From: Sva-07 sp963728355
Lineage (GTDB): Bacteria > Actinomycetota > Acidimicrobiia > Acidimicrobiales > Ilumatobacteraceae
Direction of reading: 5' to 3'
Length of the DNA: 64,000 nt
NCBI GenBank assembly: GCA_963728355.1
Contig: CAVSJQ010000001.1
Span: 496,001-560,000 of the forward strand
Shown here: positions 31,627 to 40,651 of the stretch, in pieces
How positions within the stretch are numbered: position 1 is the stretch's first letter
How the letters are laid out: each line of letters begins with the position of its first letter
Translations under genes and position numbers: made by a program
The notes under the pieces: generated by a model
What the model saw: the letters and a program-made list of their open reading frames with translations, nothing else
What the model was told of the DNA's origin: nothing
The model's database searches: none

Positions 31627-33637
31627 AGCCGGCGCGGCGGCCGCGGCGGGCAAGTTCGCGCTTGCCCTGCATGAAGTCGACGAGCACGTAGTCGCCCAGG
31701 TGCTCCGGCGTGGTGAAGAATGCCCGGCCTCGGTTGATCTGTGTCATCTGTTCGATGAAGTGCCGCAACGACCCGTCGGCACCGAGCCCGAAGGTGTTGA
31801 TACGGATCTGTTCCTTCGTGCACCGCATGACCTCACGCAGCGTGGCCTCGACAGTTTCGCGCACCGGTGGATAGTTGAAGAACGGCATGCCGTTGTCCAT
31901 GATGTGCGCCGTCGGCTCGCCGTCGGTGATCATGATGATCTGCTTCGTGCCCGACTCACGCGCCAACAGCTTGCGTGCCAGCGTGAAGCCGTGGTGCATG
32001 TTGGTGCCGTAGACGAAGTCCCACGAGACCTCGGGCAGTTGCTCGGCGGTGAGCACCCGCGCCGTCTCGGAGAAGCCGACGATGCCCAGGTAGTCGCGGG
32101 GGAACTGCGAGGTGATCAGGCTGTGGAGCGCCATCGCCACCTTCTTGGCGGGCAGGAAGTTGTCGCGCATCGGCATCGACAACGACAGGTCGAGCATCAG
32201 CACCGTGGACGACCTGGTCAGGTGCTCGGTACGTTCGATCTCGAAGTCGGACGGTTCGAGCTCGATCGGCGTTCCACCACCGGTGCGCCGCAACGCGTTG
32301 CGAATCGTGCGGTTCAGATCGAGCTGGAAGGGGTCGCCGTACTCGTAGGGCTTGGTGTCGTACGTGCGCTCGTGGCCCTGGCCGAGGTTGCTGGTGTCGT
32401 GCTGACCCAGGGTGTCCTTCGCCAACTTCGAGAACAGGTCGCGTAACGCGTTCGCCCCGATCTTGCGGAGACCCTTGGGCGTCATCTCGAGCCGGCCTTC
32501 CTTCTGCTCGATGAGGCCAGCCTCCTCCAGCATCTTGGTGAGCTCGGCCAATCGCTCCAGCGACTTGGCAGCGTCGTCGCCCATCAGGTCACGGACCCGA
32601 TCCATGTCGGCCTCGGCGAGCGCACCGGGGCTCGAGGCGTTGCGCAGCAGGTTCTCCAGCTGGTCGAGGTCGCCCATGTCCTGCATGGCCTGCATCGCCT
32701 GCTGGAACCCCATCGGGTCCTGGCCCTCGAAGTCGTAGCTCTGGTTCCAGTTGAGCTGCGGGAACATCTGCTGGAGGTTCCCCGAGAGCTGCTGCATCTG
32801 CCACTGCAGATCCATGTCCTCCATCAGCTGGTCGGAGAGCTGCTGGAGCTGCGCCCGTTGCTCGGGCGTCATCGAGTTCATCATCGCCTGCATGGCCGCC
32901 ATGCGCTTGGCCATCTGTTCGAGCAGTTCCTCGACGTTCTCGGGATTCTCCGGGAAGAAGTCGCCGTACTCCTCCATGAACTGCTCGAAGCCCGGGTCCT
33001 CGCCGCGCTGGTGCTTCTCGAGCATCTCGTTCAGCGCCGCCATCATGTCCTTCATGCGGGCCATGTCCTCGGGGGTCATGTTCTGCATCGCACCGGACAT
33101 CTGGTCGACCATCTGCTGCATGAGCTGCTCGCGGAGCTGCTCCATCAGCTGGTCGAATCGCTGCTTCGCCTCCTTCGACTCGAAGTTGTACGAGTCGAGT
33201 TCGCGCACCTTGCCGGCGAGGTCGTCGGGCATCAGGTCGAGGCGCATGTTGCGTTCGTCGGCCGCGGCGCGAGCGTTCTCGGCCCGGCGTTCGTCGCCGG
33301 AGTTCTCGGCGTCGAGACGGGCGTTGTCGATGGCGTGGCGCTCCTCGTCGATGATGTCGTCGAGCTGCGCCTTGATCTCGTCGTAGACGCCACCGAGATC
33401 GGAGTTCTCCAACCGCTTCTGGCGCTCCGCTCGGAGCTGCTCGAGGAGTTCGCGCAGCCCCTGCAACTGCTCACCGTTGCGGTCGCGCAGGCCTTCCTGC
33501 ATCATCCGCCGCAACGCTGCATTGACGTCGCCGTGGTACAGCAGTTCGTCGGTCAGTTCGTCGAAGGCCGCATCGGCATCGAACTCGAAGCCCGTCTGGG
33601 TGCCATCCCAGCGTGAGTACTCGAACCGCTTCGCCAT
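31625..33637 (-). CDS. VWA-domain protein, partner of the MoxR-type ATPase
   Basis: A 670-residue cytosolic protein. Residues about 50-330 are helical and exceptionally rich in Met and Gln (MTPEDMARMKDMMAALNEM, QAMQAMQDMGDLDQ), with coiled-coil character. The C-terminal VWA domain has the metal-ion site MLDLSLSMPM (DxSxS), the Thr in YGTNMHHG and the Asp in MITDGEPT, so it is competent for metal. It belongs to the MoxR-VWA type of chaperone systems that remodel or insert metal into target proteins. Its likely AAA partner is encoded at 35216-36646 on the same strand, with two plus-strand genes in between. Confidence 0.85.
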   Translation of the reverse strand: MAKRFEYSRWDGTQTGFEFDADAAFDELTDELLYHGDVNAALRRMMQEGLRDRNGEQLQGLRELLEQLRAERQKRLENSDLGGVYDEIKAQLDDIIDEERHAIDNARLDAENSGDERRAENARAAADERNMRLDLMPDDLAGKVRELDSYNFESKEAKQRFDQLMEQLREQLMQQMVDQMSGAMQNMTPEDMARMKDMMAALNEMLEKHQRGEDPGFEQFMEEYGDFFPENPENVEELLEQMAKRMAAMQAMMNSMTPEQRAQLQQLSDQLMEDMDLQWQMQQLSGNLQQMFPQLNWNQSYDFEGQDPMGFQQAMQAMQDMGDLDQLENLLRNASSPGALAEADMDRVRDLMGDDAAKSLERLAELTKMLEEAGLIEQKEGRLEMTPKGLRKIGANALRDLFSKLAKDTLGQHDTSNLGQGHERTYDTKPYEYGDPFQLDLNRTIRNALRRTGGGTPIELEPSDFEIERTEHLTRSSTVLMLDLSLSMPMRDNFLPAKKVAMALHSLITSQFPRDYLGIVGFSETARVLTAEQLPEVSWDFVYGTNMHHGFTLARKLLARESGTKQIIMITDGEPTAHIMDNGMPFFNYPPVRETVEATLREVMRCTKEQIRINTFGLGADGSLRHFIEQMTQINRGRAFFTTPEHLGDYVLVDFMQGKRELARRGRRAG

Positions 33638-33643
33638 GACTGG

Positions 33644-33649
33644 AACTTA
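33644..33649 (-). promoter_or_regulatory. Candidate leaderless -10 box of the VWA gene
   Basis: On the minus strand TAAGTT ends 6 nt before the ATG at 33637; the divergent cyclase start is only 59 nt away. Confidence 0.5.
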
Positions 33650-33683
33650 ACGGGTCCTCCCGCGCTTCGCAGCTCGGAGCCCG

Positions 33684-33689
33684 TAACAT
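33684..33689 (+). promoter_or_regulatory. Candidate leaderless -10 box of the cyclase
   Basis: TAACAT ends 7 nt before the ATG at 33697. Confidence 0.5.
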
Positions 33690-33696
33690 CGTCGTC

Positions 33697-34242
33697 ATGC
33701 GTGTCCCCCGCACGTTCGTATTCGTCGACCTGTCCGGATTCACGAACTACACCGCAGCGTTCGGCGACGACGCAGCGGGTCGCGTCCTCAGCACGTTCCG
33801 GGGCATCGTGCGCACCGTGGCATCCGAACGCGGTGTCCGCATCGCCAAGTGGCTCGGCGATGGCTGCATGGTGGTCGCCGTCGATCAGCGCAATGCCATC
33901 GAGTTCGTCCTCGACCTCGAACAGCGCGCCACCGACGTGTGCGCGCCGTTGACCATCCGCGCCGGCCTGGCGACGGGTCATGCACTGCTGTTCGAGGGCG
34001 ACGACTACATCGGTTCGGCCGTCAACATGGCGGCTCGACTCTGCGATTATGCCCGCGGCGTGCAGGTACTGATGCCGACGATGCAGCTCGAGCGGCTGCC
34101 GGAAGGTGTCGCCGCCGAGCCGTACGGCGAGGTCGAACTGCGCGGCTTCCCTGGACCGATCGACGTGGTGAGCCTGACGGGCACGCCCCAGACGGCGGGG
34201 CTCGACACATCCGAACTCTGGACTCGTACGCCGTACGTCTGA
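33697..34242 (+). CDS. Class III adenylate/guanylate cyclase (minimal catalytic domain)
   Basis: A 181-residue protein that is almost only the cyclase homology domain. The first metal Asp is in FVFVDLSGFTNY, the purine-specifying Lys in RIAKWLGDG, the second metal Asp in the same motif, and the transition-state Asn and Arg in DDYIGSAVNMAARL. All key residues are therefore present and the protein should act as a homodimer making cyclic AMP. No membrane or sensor domain is attached, so any input must come from partners. Confidence 0.88.
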   Translation: MRVPRTFVFVDLSGFTNYTAAFGDDAAGRVLSTFRGIVRTVASERGVRIAKWLGDGCMVVAVDQRNAIEFVLDLEQRATDVCAPLTIRAGLATGHALLFEGDDYIGSAVNMAARLCDYARGVQVLMPTMQLERLPEGVAAEPYGEVELRGFPGPIDVVSLTGTPQTAGLDTSELWTRTPYV

Positions 34243-34274
34243 CCGCCGATCGACCCTCGCTCAGCCACACTGCC

Positions 34275-35171
34275 ATGACCTTCCGACGAGGCGCCTCCCT
34301 CACGACCGCTGACACGCTCGGTCTTGCCGACACCGCCGATCGGGGTCCGACGGCCGGCAACGGCTTCCGCACCCGGTGGCCCGACGACCTGGCGGCACTG
34401 CAGGAACTGGGGATCACCGACGTGCGCATCGCACTCGACTGGTCTCGTTTGCAGCCGAAGCCGGGCATGATCGACGACGACTGGGCGGAGCGCTTCGAGC
34501 AGATCCTCGCCGCTGCCGACGCGATCAGCTTGCGCCCCTGGGCATGCCTCCACGAGGACGCCGTTCCCCGATGGTTCGACAACGACGGCGGATTCGGCGA
34601 CGAGGAGACCTTCACGAAGTGGTGGCCGCGTTGGGTCGAACGGGCCGCCGAACGATTCGGCGACCTCGTCAGCGGATGGATCCCGTTCGCCTGCGTTCCG
34701 GCGGGCGCCCCCGAACGACCCTGGATCGACACCTGGGGCATCCTCGCCGGTGAGTCACCGGTCGTCGCGGCCGTCGACCTGCAGCGTCGGTTCGACACGC
34801 TCGACCGGTACGTCGGCAGGATGGACCTGCTCGGCGCCGTGCTCGCCGGCGACTGGGACGACCACGACGACGTCGATGCGGCGAGACTCGCTCGGGCGGT
34901 CGACCGTTGGGGCGGCGAGTTGCGCGAGGCGGCCGAGGCCGTGGACACGCCACTGCTGATCTCCGGCTTCAGCGCCGGACATCACGACGCGAACGTCGCC
35001 GGTGACATCGTTGCCGCGCTGCGATCCACGCTCGACGACGCGTGCGCCGACGGCGTGCCGATCGAGCTGGCGTTCGTCGAGCCCGGCATCGCCGGTCCTG
35101 AGTCGCTGCCCGCACTGCTCGACGCCGAGCGCGCGCCCACTCCCTCGAGCGCCGCCTTCATCGACGGCTGA
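34275..35171 (+). CDS. GH1-like pseudoglycosidase
   Basis: A 298-residue protein with the shape of a glycoside hydrolase family 1 barrel but about 150 residues shorter than true members. The N-terminal FRTRWPDDLAALQELGITDVRIALDWSRLQP and HEDAVPRWFDNDGGF match GH1 blocks. The acid/base motif NEP is replaced by C140-V141-P142 in WIPFACVPAG, and the nucleophile TENG by S-G-F-S (about 230-233) in PLLISGFSAG. Both catalytic Glu are thus absent, and it is unlikely to hydrolyse glycosides by the GH1 mechanism. It may bind sugar or act as a scaffold. The ATG at 34275 lies 32 nt after the cyclase stop, so the two may form a unit. Confidence 0.78.
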   Translation: MTFRRGASLTTADTLGLADTADRGPTAGNGFRTRWPDDLAALQELGITDVRIALDWSRLQPKPGMIDDDWAERFEQILAAADAISLRPWACLHEDAVPRWFDNDGGFGDEETFTKWWPRWVERAAERFGDLVSGWIPFACVPAGAPERPWIDTWGILAGESPVVAAVDLQRRFDTLDRYVGRMDLLGAVLAGDWDDHDDVDAARLARAVDRWGGELREAAEAVDTPLLISGFSAGHHDANVAGDIVAALRSTLDDACADGVPIELAFVEPGIAGPESLPALLDAERAPTPSSAAFIDG

Positions 35172-35215
35172 GCCGACCCCGGAGAACTTGCACCGAGTCG
35201 CGGGATCGGCGGCCG

Positions 35216-36646
35216 TCAGGTCCGTCCGCGATAGGTGGCGCTGGGGCCCGCTGCATCCTTGTTGAGCCGCTTGCTGAGGTGCAGGCCCTCGAGTACGAAC
35301 TCGGCGGCTGCACCCACTGCGGCGGGCGACTCGTCGCCGCCCGTCAGCACCGATACCGGTGCCCGCAGCGCCTCGACGTCCTCGACGAGGCGGGCGAGTT
35401 GCTCGCTGGTGACGCCCTCGCCGGTGTGGGCGACCGCACCCGCCTCGAACGCATCGACGACCGCCCGGGTCTGCTCCGGCGGCACGGTGTCCTTGAAGAC
35501 GGTGAGCACGGCACCCTTGATCAAGTTCTCCATGATCGCACCCTCACGACCGTCCTCGATCGACTCGATCTCGATCTTGCCCATCGAGCTCGCCGCAAGC
35601 GCATCGAGGTCGTCGACACGCGCCACGATGCGGCGCTCGCCGGCGCGCAACCCGCGACGCAATGCGTTGGCTGCGAGCGCCTCGTAGTTGGCGACGCTCA
35701 GACGCACGCTCACACCCGAACGCTGATTGACGTGATTGCTCGACCGGGCCAGGTGGCTGAACGTGGCGACGACGTCGGCCAGGTACCCCGGCACTTCGAC
35801 GCTGACACGGCCCTCGGCGGTGGTGATGTCGAGCGGCACGGCCTCCTGGCGCATGATCGCCACCTCGGTGTGGACCTCGAGGGGATAGTGCGTGCGGATC
35901 TGGCTGCCGAACCGGTCCTTCAACGGCGTGATGATGCGACCGCGGTTGGTGTAGTCCTCGGGGTTCGCCGACGCCAACAGCATCACGTCGAGCGGCAGGC
36001 GGATCTTGTAGCCCCGGATCTGGATGTCGCGTTCCTCGAGCACGTTGAGCATGCCGACCTGGATCCGCTCGGCGAGGTCGGGCAACTCGTTGATCGCGAA
36101 GATGCCCCGGTTGGTACGCGGGACCAGTCCGTAGTGGAGCGTCAGTTCGTCGGACAGGTACCGGCCCTCGGCCACCTTGATCGGATCGACCTCGCCGATC
36201 AGGTCGGCGATCGACGTGTCCGGGGTGGCCAGCTTCTCGCCGAAGCGCTCGCTGCGGTGCACCCAGTGGATGGGCGTGTCGTCGCCCAGTTCTGCGACGA
36301 GGTCACGCGCATGCTTCGACACCGGCTCGTAGGGATCGTCGTTGATCTCGCTGCCGGCAACGATCGGCATCCATTCGTCGAGCAGACCGGTGAGCGATCG
36401 GATCATGCGGGTCTTCGCCTGCCCGCGCTCACCGAGGAAGATGACGTCGTGGCCGGCGAGGAGGGCGTTCTCGAGCTGCGGCATCACCGTGTCCTCGTAG
36501 CCGGACACCCCCTCGAACAGTGGTTCACCGGCCGCGACCTTCTCGATCGCGTGCTCGCGTACCTCCTGCTTCACGGGGCGCGACACCCATCCGGATGCTC
36601 GCAGTTCCCCCAACGTCGTCGCCTGCGGTCGGTCCGTGTCAGCCAT
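35216..36646 (-). CDS. MoxR/magnesium-chelatase-type AAA+ ATPase
   Basis: A 476-residue AAA+ chaperone ATPase. Walker A is FLGERGQAKTRM (GxxGxxKT), the Walker B region reads GIFAINELPD, and the sensor block LLASANPEDYTNRGRIITPLKDRFG follows, as in ChlI/MoxR enzymes. An extra segment around residue 110-150 (PIHWVHRSERFGEKL) carries a family insert. It probably works with the VWA protein encoded 1.6 kb downstream on the same strand. Confidence 0.88.
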   Translation of the reverse strand: MADTDRPQATTLGELRASGWVSRPVKQEVREHAIEKVAAGEPLFEGVSGYEDTVMPQLENALLAGHDVIFLGERGQAKTRMIRSLTGLLDEWMPIVAGSEINDDPYEPVSKHARDLVAELGDDTPIHWVHRSERFGEKLATPDTSIADLIGEVDPIKVAEGRYLSDELTLHYGLVPRTNRGIFAINELPDLAERIQVGMLNVLEERDIQIRGYKIRLPLDVMLLASANPEDYTNRGRIITPLKDRFGSQIRTHYPLEVHTEVAIMRQEAVPLDITTAEGRVSVEVPGYLADVVATFSHLARSSNHVNQRSGVSVRLSVANYEALAANALRRGLRAGERRIVARVDDLDALAASSMGKIEIESIEDGREGAIMENLIKGAVLTVFKDTVPPEQTRAVVDAFEAGAVAHTGEGVTSEQLARLVEDVEALRAPVSVLTGGDESPAAVGAAAEFVLEGLHLSKRLNKDAAGPSATYRGRT

Positions 36647-36652
36647 GGTTGG

Positions 36653-36658
36653 AACCTA
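36653..36658 (-). promoter_or_regulatory. Candidate leaderless -10 box of the AAA ATPase
   Basis: On the minus strand TAGGTT ends 6 nt before the ATG at 36646. Confidence 0.5.
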
Positions 36659-36765
36659 CCCCGACCAGAGCACGGCTGAGCATGCGAGCTCACGACTCGC
36701 TGAGGATGCGTGCGGACACCCCGCCCGAGCACGATCCGCCACCGACGGACGGTGGTGGCGCAGCG

Positions 36766-36771
36766 TACGCT
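36766..36771 (+). promoter_or_regulatory. Candidate leaderless -10 box of the GH2-like gene
   Basis: TACGCT ends 6 nt before the ATG at 36778 and supports this start over a longer frame from 36520. Confidence 0.5.
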
Positions 36772-36777
36772 CGCCAC

Positions 36778-38904
36778 ATGCATTTGTCCGGCGAGTGGTT
36801 GGCGGCCGAGGCCGACGACGACGTCCGGCGCAACGGCATCGGCCTCGATTCCGACGACTCCGGATGGTCGCGCATCTCCGTGCCGGGCCACTGGCAGGAT
36901 CACGAGAACTTCAGCTCCAGCGACGGCCCGATCATGTACCGCCATGCGTTCAGCGCGGCACCGCCGGCGGAAGGTCGCCGCCGATGGATCACGCTCGACG
37001 GGATCTTCTACCAGGCCGACGTGTGGCTCGACGGCGCCTACCTCGGCGATCCCGAGGGCTACTTCTTCAGCCACAGCTTCGACGTCACCTCCCTCTCCCG
37101 GTTCGGCGACGACCACGTCCTGGCCGTCGAGGTCACCTGCTCACCCCAGACGGGCGTCGCCGGACGTCGCAACATCACCGGCGTCTTCCAGACCCCTGCC
37201 GGGATCGGCACGAACCGCAACCCGGGAGGCCTGTGGCGACCGGTCATCCTCTACGACACCGGACCCGTGCACATCCGCCGGCTGCGGGTGCTGTGCCGCG
37301 ATGCCGACACCCGCCGGGCGCACCTGCGGATCGCAACCCGCATCGACAGCGACCGCTTCACCCCGGTGACGATGCGGACGCTGGTCGACGGCGTCCCGAT
37401 CGACGAGCAGCATCAGACGATCGCGGCGGGCCAGAACGACTTCGAGTGGACGATCGACATCATCGACCCCGACCTGTGGTGGCCGCGGGCGCTCGGCGAT
37501 CAGCCGCTCACCGAGGTCGCGGTGGAGGTCGTCGTCGACGGTGAGGTGAGCGATCGTCGACAGCGGCGCACCGGGCTCCGGCAGATCGTTTGGGACGACT
37601 GGGTGTGCTCGGTGAACGGTGAACGCCTCTTCCTGAAGGGCGCCAACATCATGCCGACCTCGGCGGCACCGGCGAACGCCACCAGCGAGATGATCCGAGC
37701 CGACCTCCGAGCCGCCGTCGATCTCGGTCTCGACGCGCTGCGTGTCCACGGCCACATCGCCGACCGGGCCCTGTACGACGCCGCAGACGAATCCGGCATC
37801 CTGCTGCTGCAGGACTTCCCGCTGCAGTGGGGCCACGCTCGCGCGGTACGCCCACAGGCCGTCGAACAGGCGAGAGCCGCCGTCGACTCGCTGGGCCACC
37901 ACCCGTCGATCGCGATGTGGACGGCACACGACGATCCGTCGGCGACCGACGCCGGCATCACCGCCACCAGTTGGCGGGGCAGGGCTCGCACCGTGGCGGC
38001 CAAGCAGCTGCCGTCGTGGAACAAGTCGGTACTCGACCGCTGGGTCAAGCGAGCGTTCGAACGTGCCGACTCGACCCGCCAGGTCGTCGCCCACTCGGGC
38101 GTCGTGCCGCATCTCCCCCAACTCGACGGCACCGACAGCCATTTGTGGTTCGGCTGGCGCCACGGGGAAGCGGAAGATCTCGCCGAGTTCGCCGCCCGAC
38201 TGCCGCGGATGGTGCGATTCGTCAGCGAATTCGGCTCCGACTCGCCACCCGCCGACGCAGCGTTCATCGAGGAGCAACTCTCCGCGTACGAGTGGCCGAG
38301 CCTCGACTGGGACCGGGTGCAGGCCGACACCGGCTACCAACGTGCGGTCACCGAACGCAGCTTCCCTCCTACGGAGTTCGACAGCTACGACGAGTGGCGC
38401 GACACGCTGCAGTACTACCAGGCACACGTCCTGAAGGTGCAGATCGAGACGTTGCGTCGACTCAAGTACCGCCCGACCGGCGGATTCTGCTTCTCCTCGC
38501 TGAACGACTCGGCGCCGTCGGTCTCGTCGAGCATCCTCGACCACGAACGACGACCCAAGGTGGCGTACGCCGCAGTCGCTGCGGCGTGCGCACCGGTGCT
38601 CGTCGTGGCCGATCTCCTGCCCGACGAGGTACGCCCGGGCCAACGGCTCGATGTCGATGTGCACGTGGTGAGCGATCTCCGCACGCCGCTCGATTTCGCA
38701 GTGGTCGACGCCGTGATGTCCTGGCGAGGCGGCGACCAGCGGTGGCGGTTCGGTGGTCCTGTCGCCGCTGACGACGTGGCGATGGTCGGCCGCCTGCGGC
38801 TCGAGGTCCCCGACGTCACGGGCCCGATGACGCTCGACCTCCGGCTGACCGCCGGAGACGTCGCCGGCCACAACCACTACGCCACCACCATCGCCGACGA
38901 GTGA
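36778..38904 (+). CDS. Glycoside hydrolase family 2-like protein
   Basis: A 708-residue protein with a galactose-binding-like sandwich (about residues 1-170: RRRWITLDGIFYQADVWLDG), an immunoglobulin-like domain and a TIM barrel. Family hallmarks are GLWRPVILYDTGP and the SEFG stretch (E484), which fits the nucleophile position of beta-mannosidase-like members. The acid/base region reads HHPSIAMWTAHDDPS (residues 384-387 HDDP) where active members have NE, so N and E are both Asp here. Activity may be weak or different. There is no signal peptide, so it is cytosolic. The C-terminal beta domain (PDVTGPMTLDLRLTAGDVAGHN) is unassigned. Confidence 0.8.
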   Translation: MHLSGEWLAAEADDDVRRNGIGLDSDDSGWSRISVPGHWQDHENFSSSDGPIMYRHAFSAAPPAEGRRRWITLDGIFYQADVWLDGAYLGDPEGYFFSHSFDVTSLSRFGDDHVLAVEVTCSPQTGVAGRRNITGVFQTPAGIGTNRNPGGLWRPVILYDTGPVHIRRLRVLCRDADTRRAHLRIATRIDSDRFTPVTMRTLVDGVPIDEQHQTIAAGQNDFEWTIDIIDPDLWWPRALGDQPLTEVAVEVVVDGEVSDRRQRRTGLRQIVWDDWVCSVNGERLFLKGANIMPTSAAPANATSEMIRADLRAAVDLGLDALRVHGHIADRALYDAADESGILLLQDFPLQWGHARAVRPQAVEQARAAVDSLGHHPSIAMWTAHDDPSATDAGITATSWRGRARTVAAKQLPSWNKSVLDRWVKRAFERADSTRQVVAHSGVVPHLPQLDGTDSHLWFGWRHGEAEDLAEFAARLPRMVRFVSEFGSDSPPADAAFIEEQLSAYEWPSLDWDRVQADTGYQRAVTERSFPPTEFDSYDEWRDTLQYYQAHVLKVQIETLRRLKYRPTGGFCFSSLNDSAPSVSSSILDHERRPKVAYAAVAAACAPVLVVADLLPDEVRPGQRLDVDVHVVSDLRTPLDFAVVDAVMSWRGGDQRWRFGGPVAADDVAMVGRLRLEVPDVTGPMTLDLRLTAGDVAGHNHYATTIADE

Positions 38905-38931
38905 CCCGGCTCCCTCCGCGTCGCCCCCACA

Positions 38932-38973
38932 GCGATGAGCGAAAAGCCTGTATCAGGGCGGTTGGCTCATCGC
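38932..38973 (+). repeat. Nested palindrome copy E (42 nt)
   Basis: GCGATGAGC at 38932-38940 pairs with GCTCATCGC at 38965-38973. The inner arm is GCCTG rather than GCCCG. It starts 28 nt after the stop of the GH2-like gene, ahead of a convergent gene. Confidence 0.9.
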
Positions 38974-38996
38974 TCGCGCCGGATCACCAGCTCGGG

Positions 38997-39842
38997 TCAC
39001 ACGGCATGGGCGGAGACGATCCAGGTTGCGGCGCCCATCACCACGCGGCCGTCGACGACGTGTCCGGAGATCACCTCCGTGGCGGCGGCGATGGCTGCCT
39101 GCCGGTTCTCCGGTGACGCTGCCGCCAGGCCGGGGGCAATGCCCGGATTCTGTTCGAGGGCCCGGCGTGCGGTGCCTTCCAGGTCGTCGGCGGGTCCGAG
39201 GTCGGCGGAGGTGGGACCGGGTTCGATCACGATGTCGCCGAACCCCGCATCCTGCAGCAGCGAACGCACCCGGTCGGGGTCGGCGAGCGAGAACGGGCTG
39301 GGCTCGGTCGGCCCGGGCGGTGGCAGCATCTCCACATGAGCCGCCGCGGCCATCACCGGCTGCAGGATCATCGGGTTGTCGAACGGGCCCTGGAAGCAGA
39401 CGAAGCCGAGACGCCCACCGGACACGAGCGCATCACGGACGTGCCCGAACGCCCGATCGGGTTGCGGGAAGAACATCACGCCGAAGCGCGAGAAGGCCAC
39501 GTCGAACGACGCCGCGGCCAGCGGGACGTCCTGGATGTCGTGGTGGCGGAACTCCACGTTCGAGCAGCCCGTCGCGCGTGCGCGAGCGCGGGCTGCCTCG
39601 AGCATCGGTACCGAGATGTCGACACCGACGACGGTCGCCGGCTCCACGATGCGCGCGATCGACAGCGTCGTCGCACCGACGCCGCAACCCAGATCGACGA
39701 TGCGGTCACCCGCACACAGTTCCAGGCGTTCGACGACCGCGTCACCGAACGGCGCCAGCATCGAATCGAAGTGGTCGACGTGCTGGACCCATGCCCGGCC
39801 GGACTCACCGTTCCATGCATCCAGTTGAGGATTGCGATCCAT
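38997..39842 (-). CDS. SAM-dependent methyltransferase (UbiE-like)
   Basis: A 281-residue class I methyltransferase. The SAM loop is RIVDLGCGVGATTLSIAR, motif II is VVGVDISVPML, and post-I segments DIQDVPLAAASFDVAFSRFGVMFFPQPDRAF follow, typical of the UbiE/arsenite group. A Pro-rich loop (EMLPPPGPTEPSPF) precedes the C-terminal lobe. The small-molecule target is unknown. It is convergent with the GH2-like gene, with a palindromic repeat in the gap. Confidence 0.85.
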   Translation of the reverse strand: MDRNPQLDAWNGESGRAWVQHVDHFDSMLAPFGDAVVERLELCAGDRIVDLGCGVGATTLSIARIVEPATVVGVDISVPMLEAARARARATGCSNVEFRHHDIQDVPLAAASFDVAFSRFGVMFFPQPDRAFGHVRDALVSGGRLGFVCFQGPFDNPMILQPVMAAAAHVEMLPPPGPTEPSPFSLADPDRVRSLLQDAGFGDIVIEPGPTSADLGPADDLEGTARRALEQNPGIAPGLAAASPENRQAAIAAATEVISGHVVDGRVVMGAATWIVSAHAV

Positions 39843-39847
39843 GCCGC

Positions 39848-39853
39848 AACGTA
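39848..39853 (-). promoter_or_regulatory. Candidate leaderless -10 box
   Basis: On the minus strand TACGTT ends 5 nt before the methyltransferase ATG at 39842. Confidence 0.4.
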
Positions 39854-39884
39854 CACCCGCCGCCGCGGGCCCACGCGCCGTCGG

Positions 39885-40651
39885 TCAGCGAGCGAGCGAG
39901 CGACGATTCTTGAACTTCGACTTGAAGTAGTCGGCGTTCATCGTCGCGATGTTGTCGATCGAGATCTCCTTCGGGCACGCTGCTTCGCACTCGCCGTGAT
40001 TCGTGCACGATCCGAAGTACTCCTCCATCGTCTCGACCATCGCCTCGGCCCGCTTGTACCGCTCGGCCTGGCCCTGCGGCAGCAGGTTGAGGTGGCTGAC
40101 CTTCGCCGCCGTGAACAGGTTGGCGGCACCGTTCGGGCACGCCGCGACGCAGGCGCCGCAGCCGATGCACGCCGCGGCGTCCATCGCCGCATCCGAGACC
40201 GGCTTGGGGATCGGGATCAGGTTGGCGTCGGGGGCGCCACCGGTCGGCGCCGTGATGTAGCCACCCGATTCGATGATCCGGTCGAACGCGGCCCGGTCGA
40301 CCATCAGGTCCTTGATGATCGGGAACGCAGATGCCCGGAACGGCTCGATGACGATCTCGTCGCCACTGTCGAACACACGCATGTGGACCTGGCACGTCGC
40401 CGTGCCCTTCTGCGGTCCGTGTGCGCGCCCGTCGATCATCAGCGAGCAGGTCCCGCAGATGCCCTCGCGACAGTCGTGGTCGAAGACGATTGCCTCCTTG
40501 CCCTCCTCGATCAGCCGCTCGTTGAGGATGTCGAGCAGCTCGAGGAACGAGGCCTCGTCGCTGATCTCGGGGATCTGGTGCGTCTCGAACCGCCCTTGTG
40601 CGTCGGGGCCGTCCTGGCGCCAGATCTTGAGGGTCAGGTTGGTCAGGGTGC

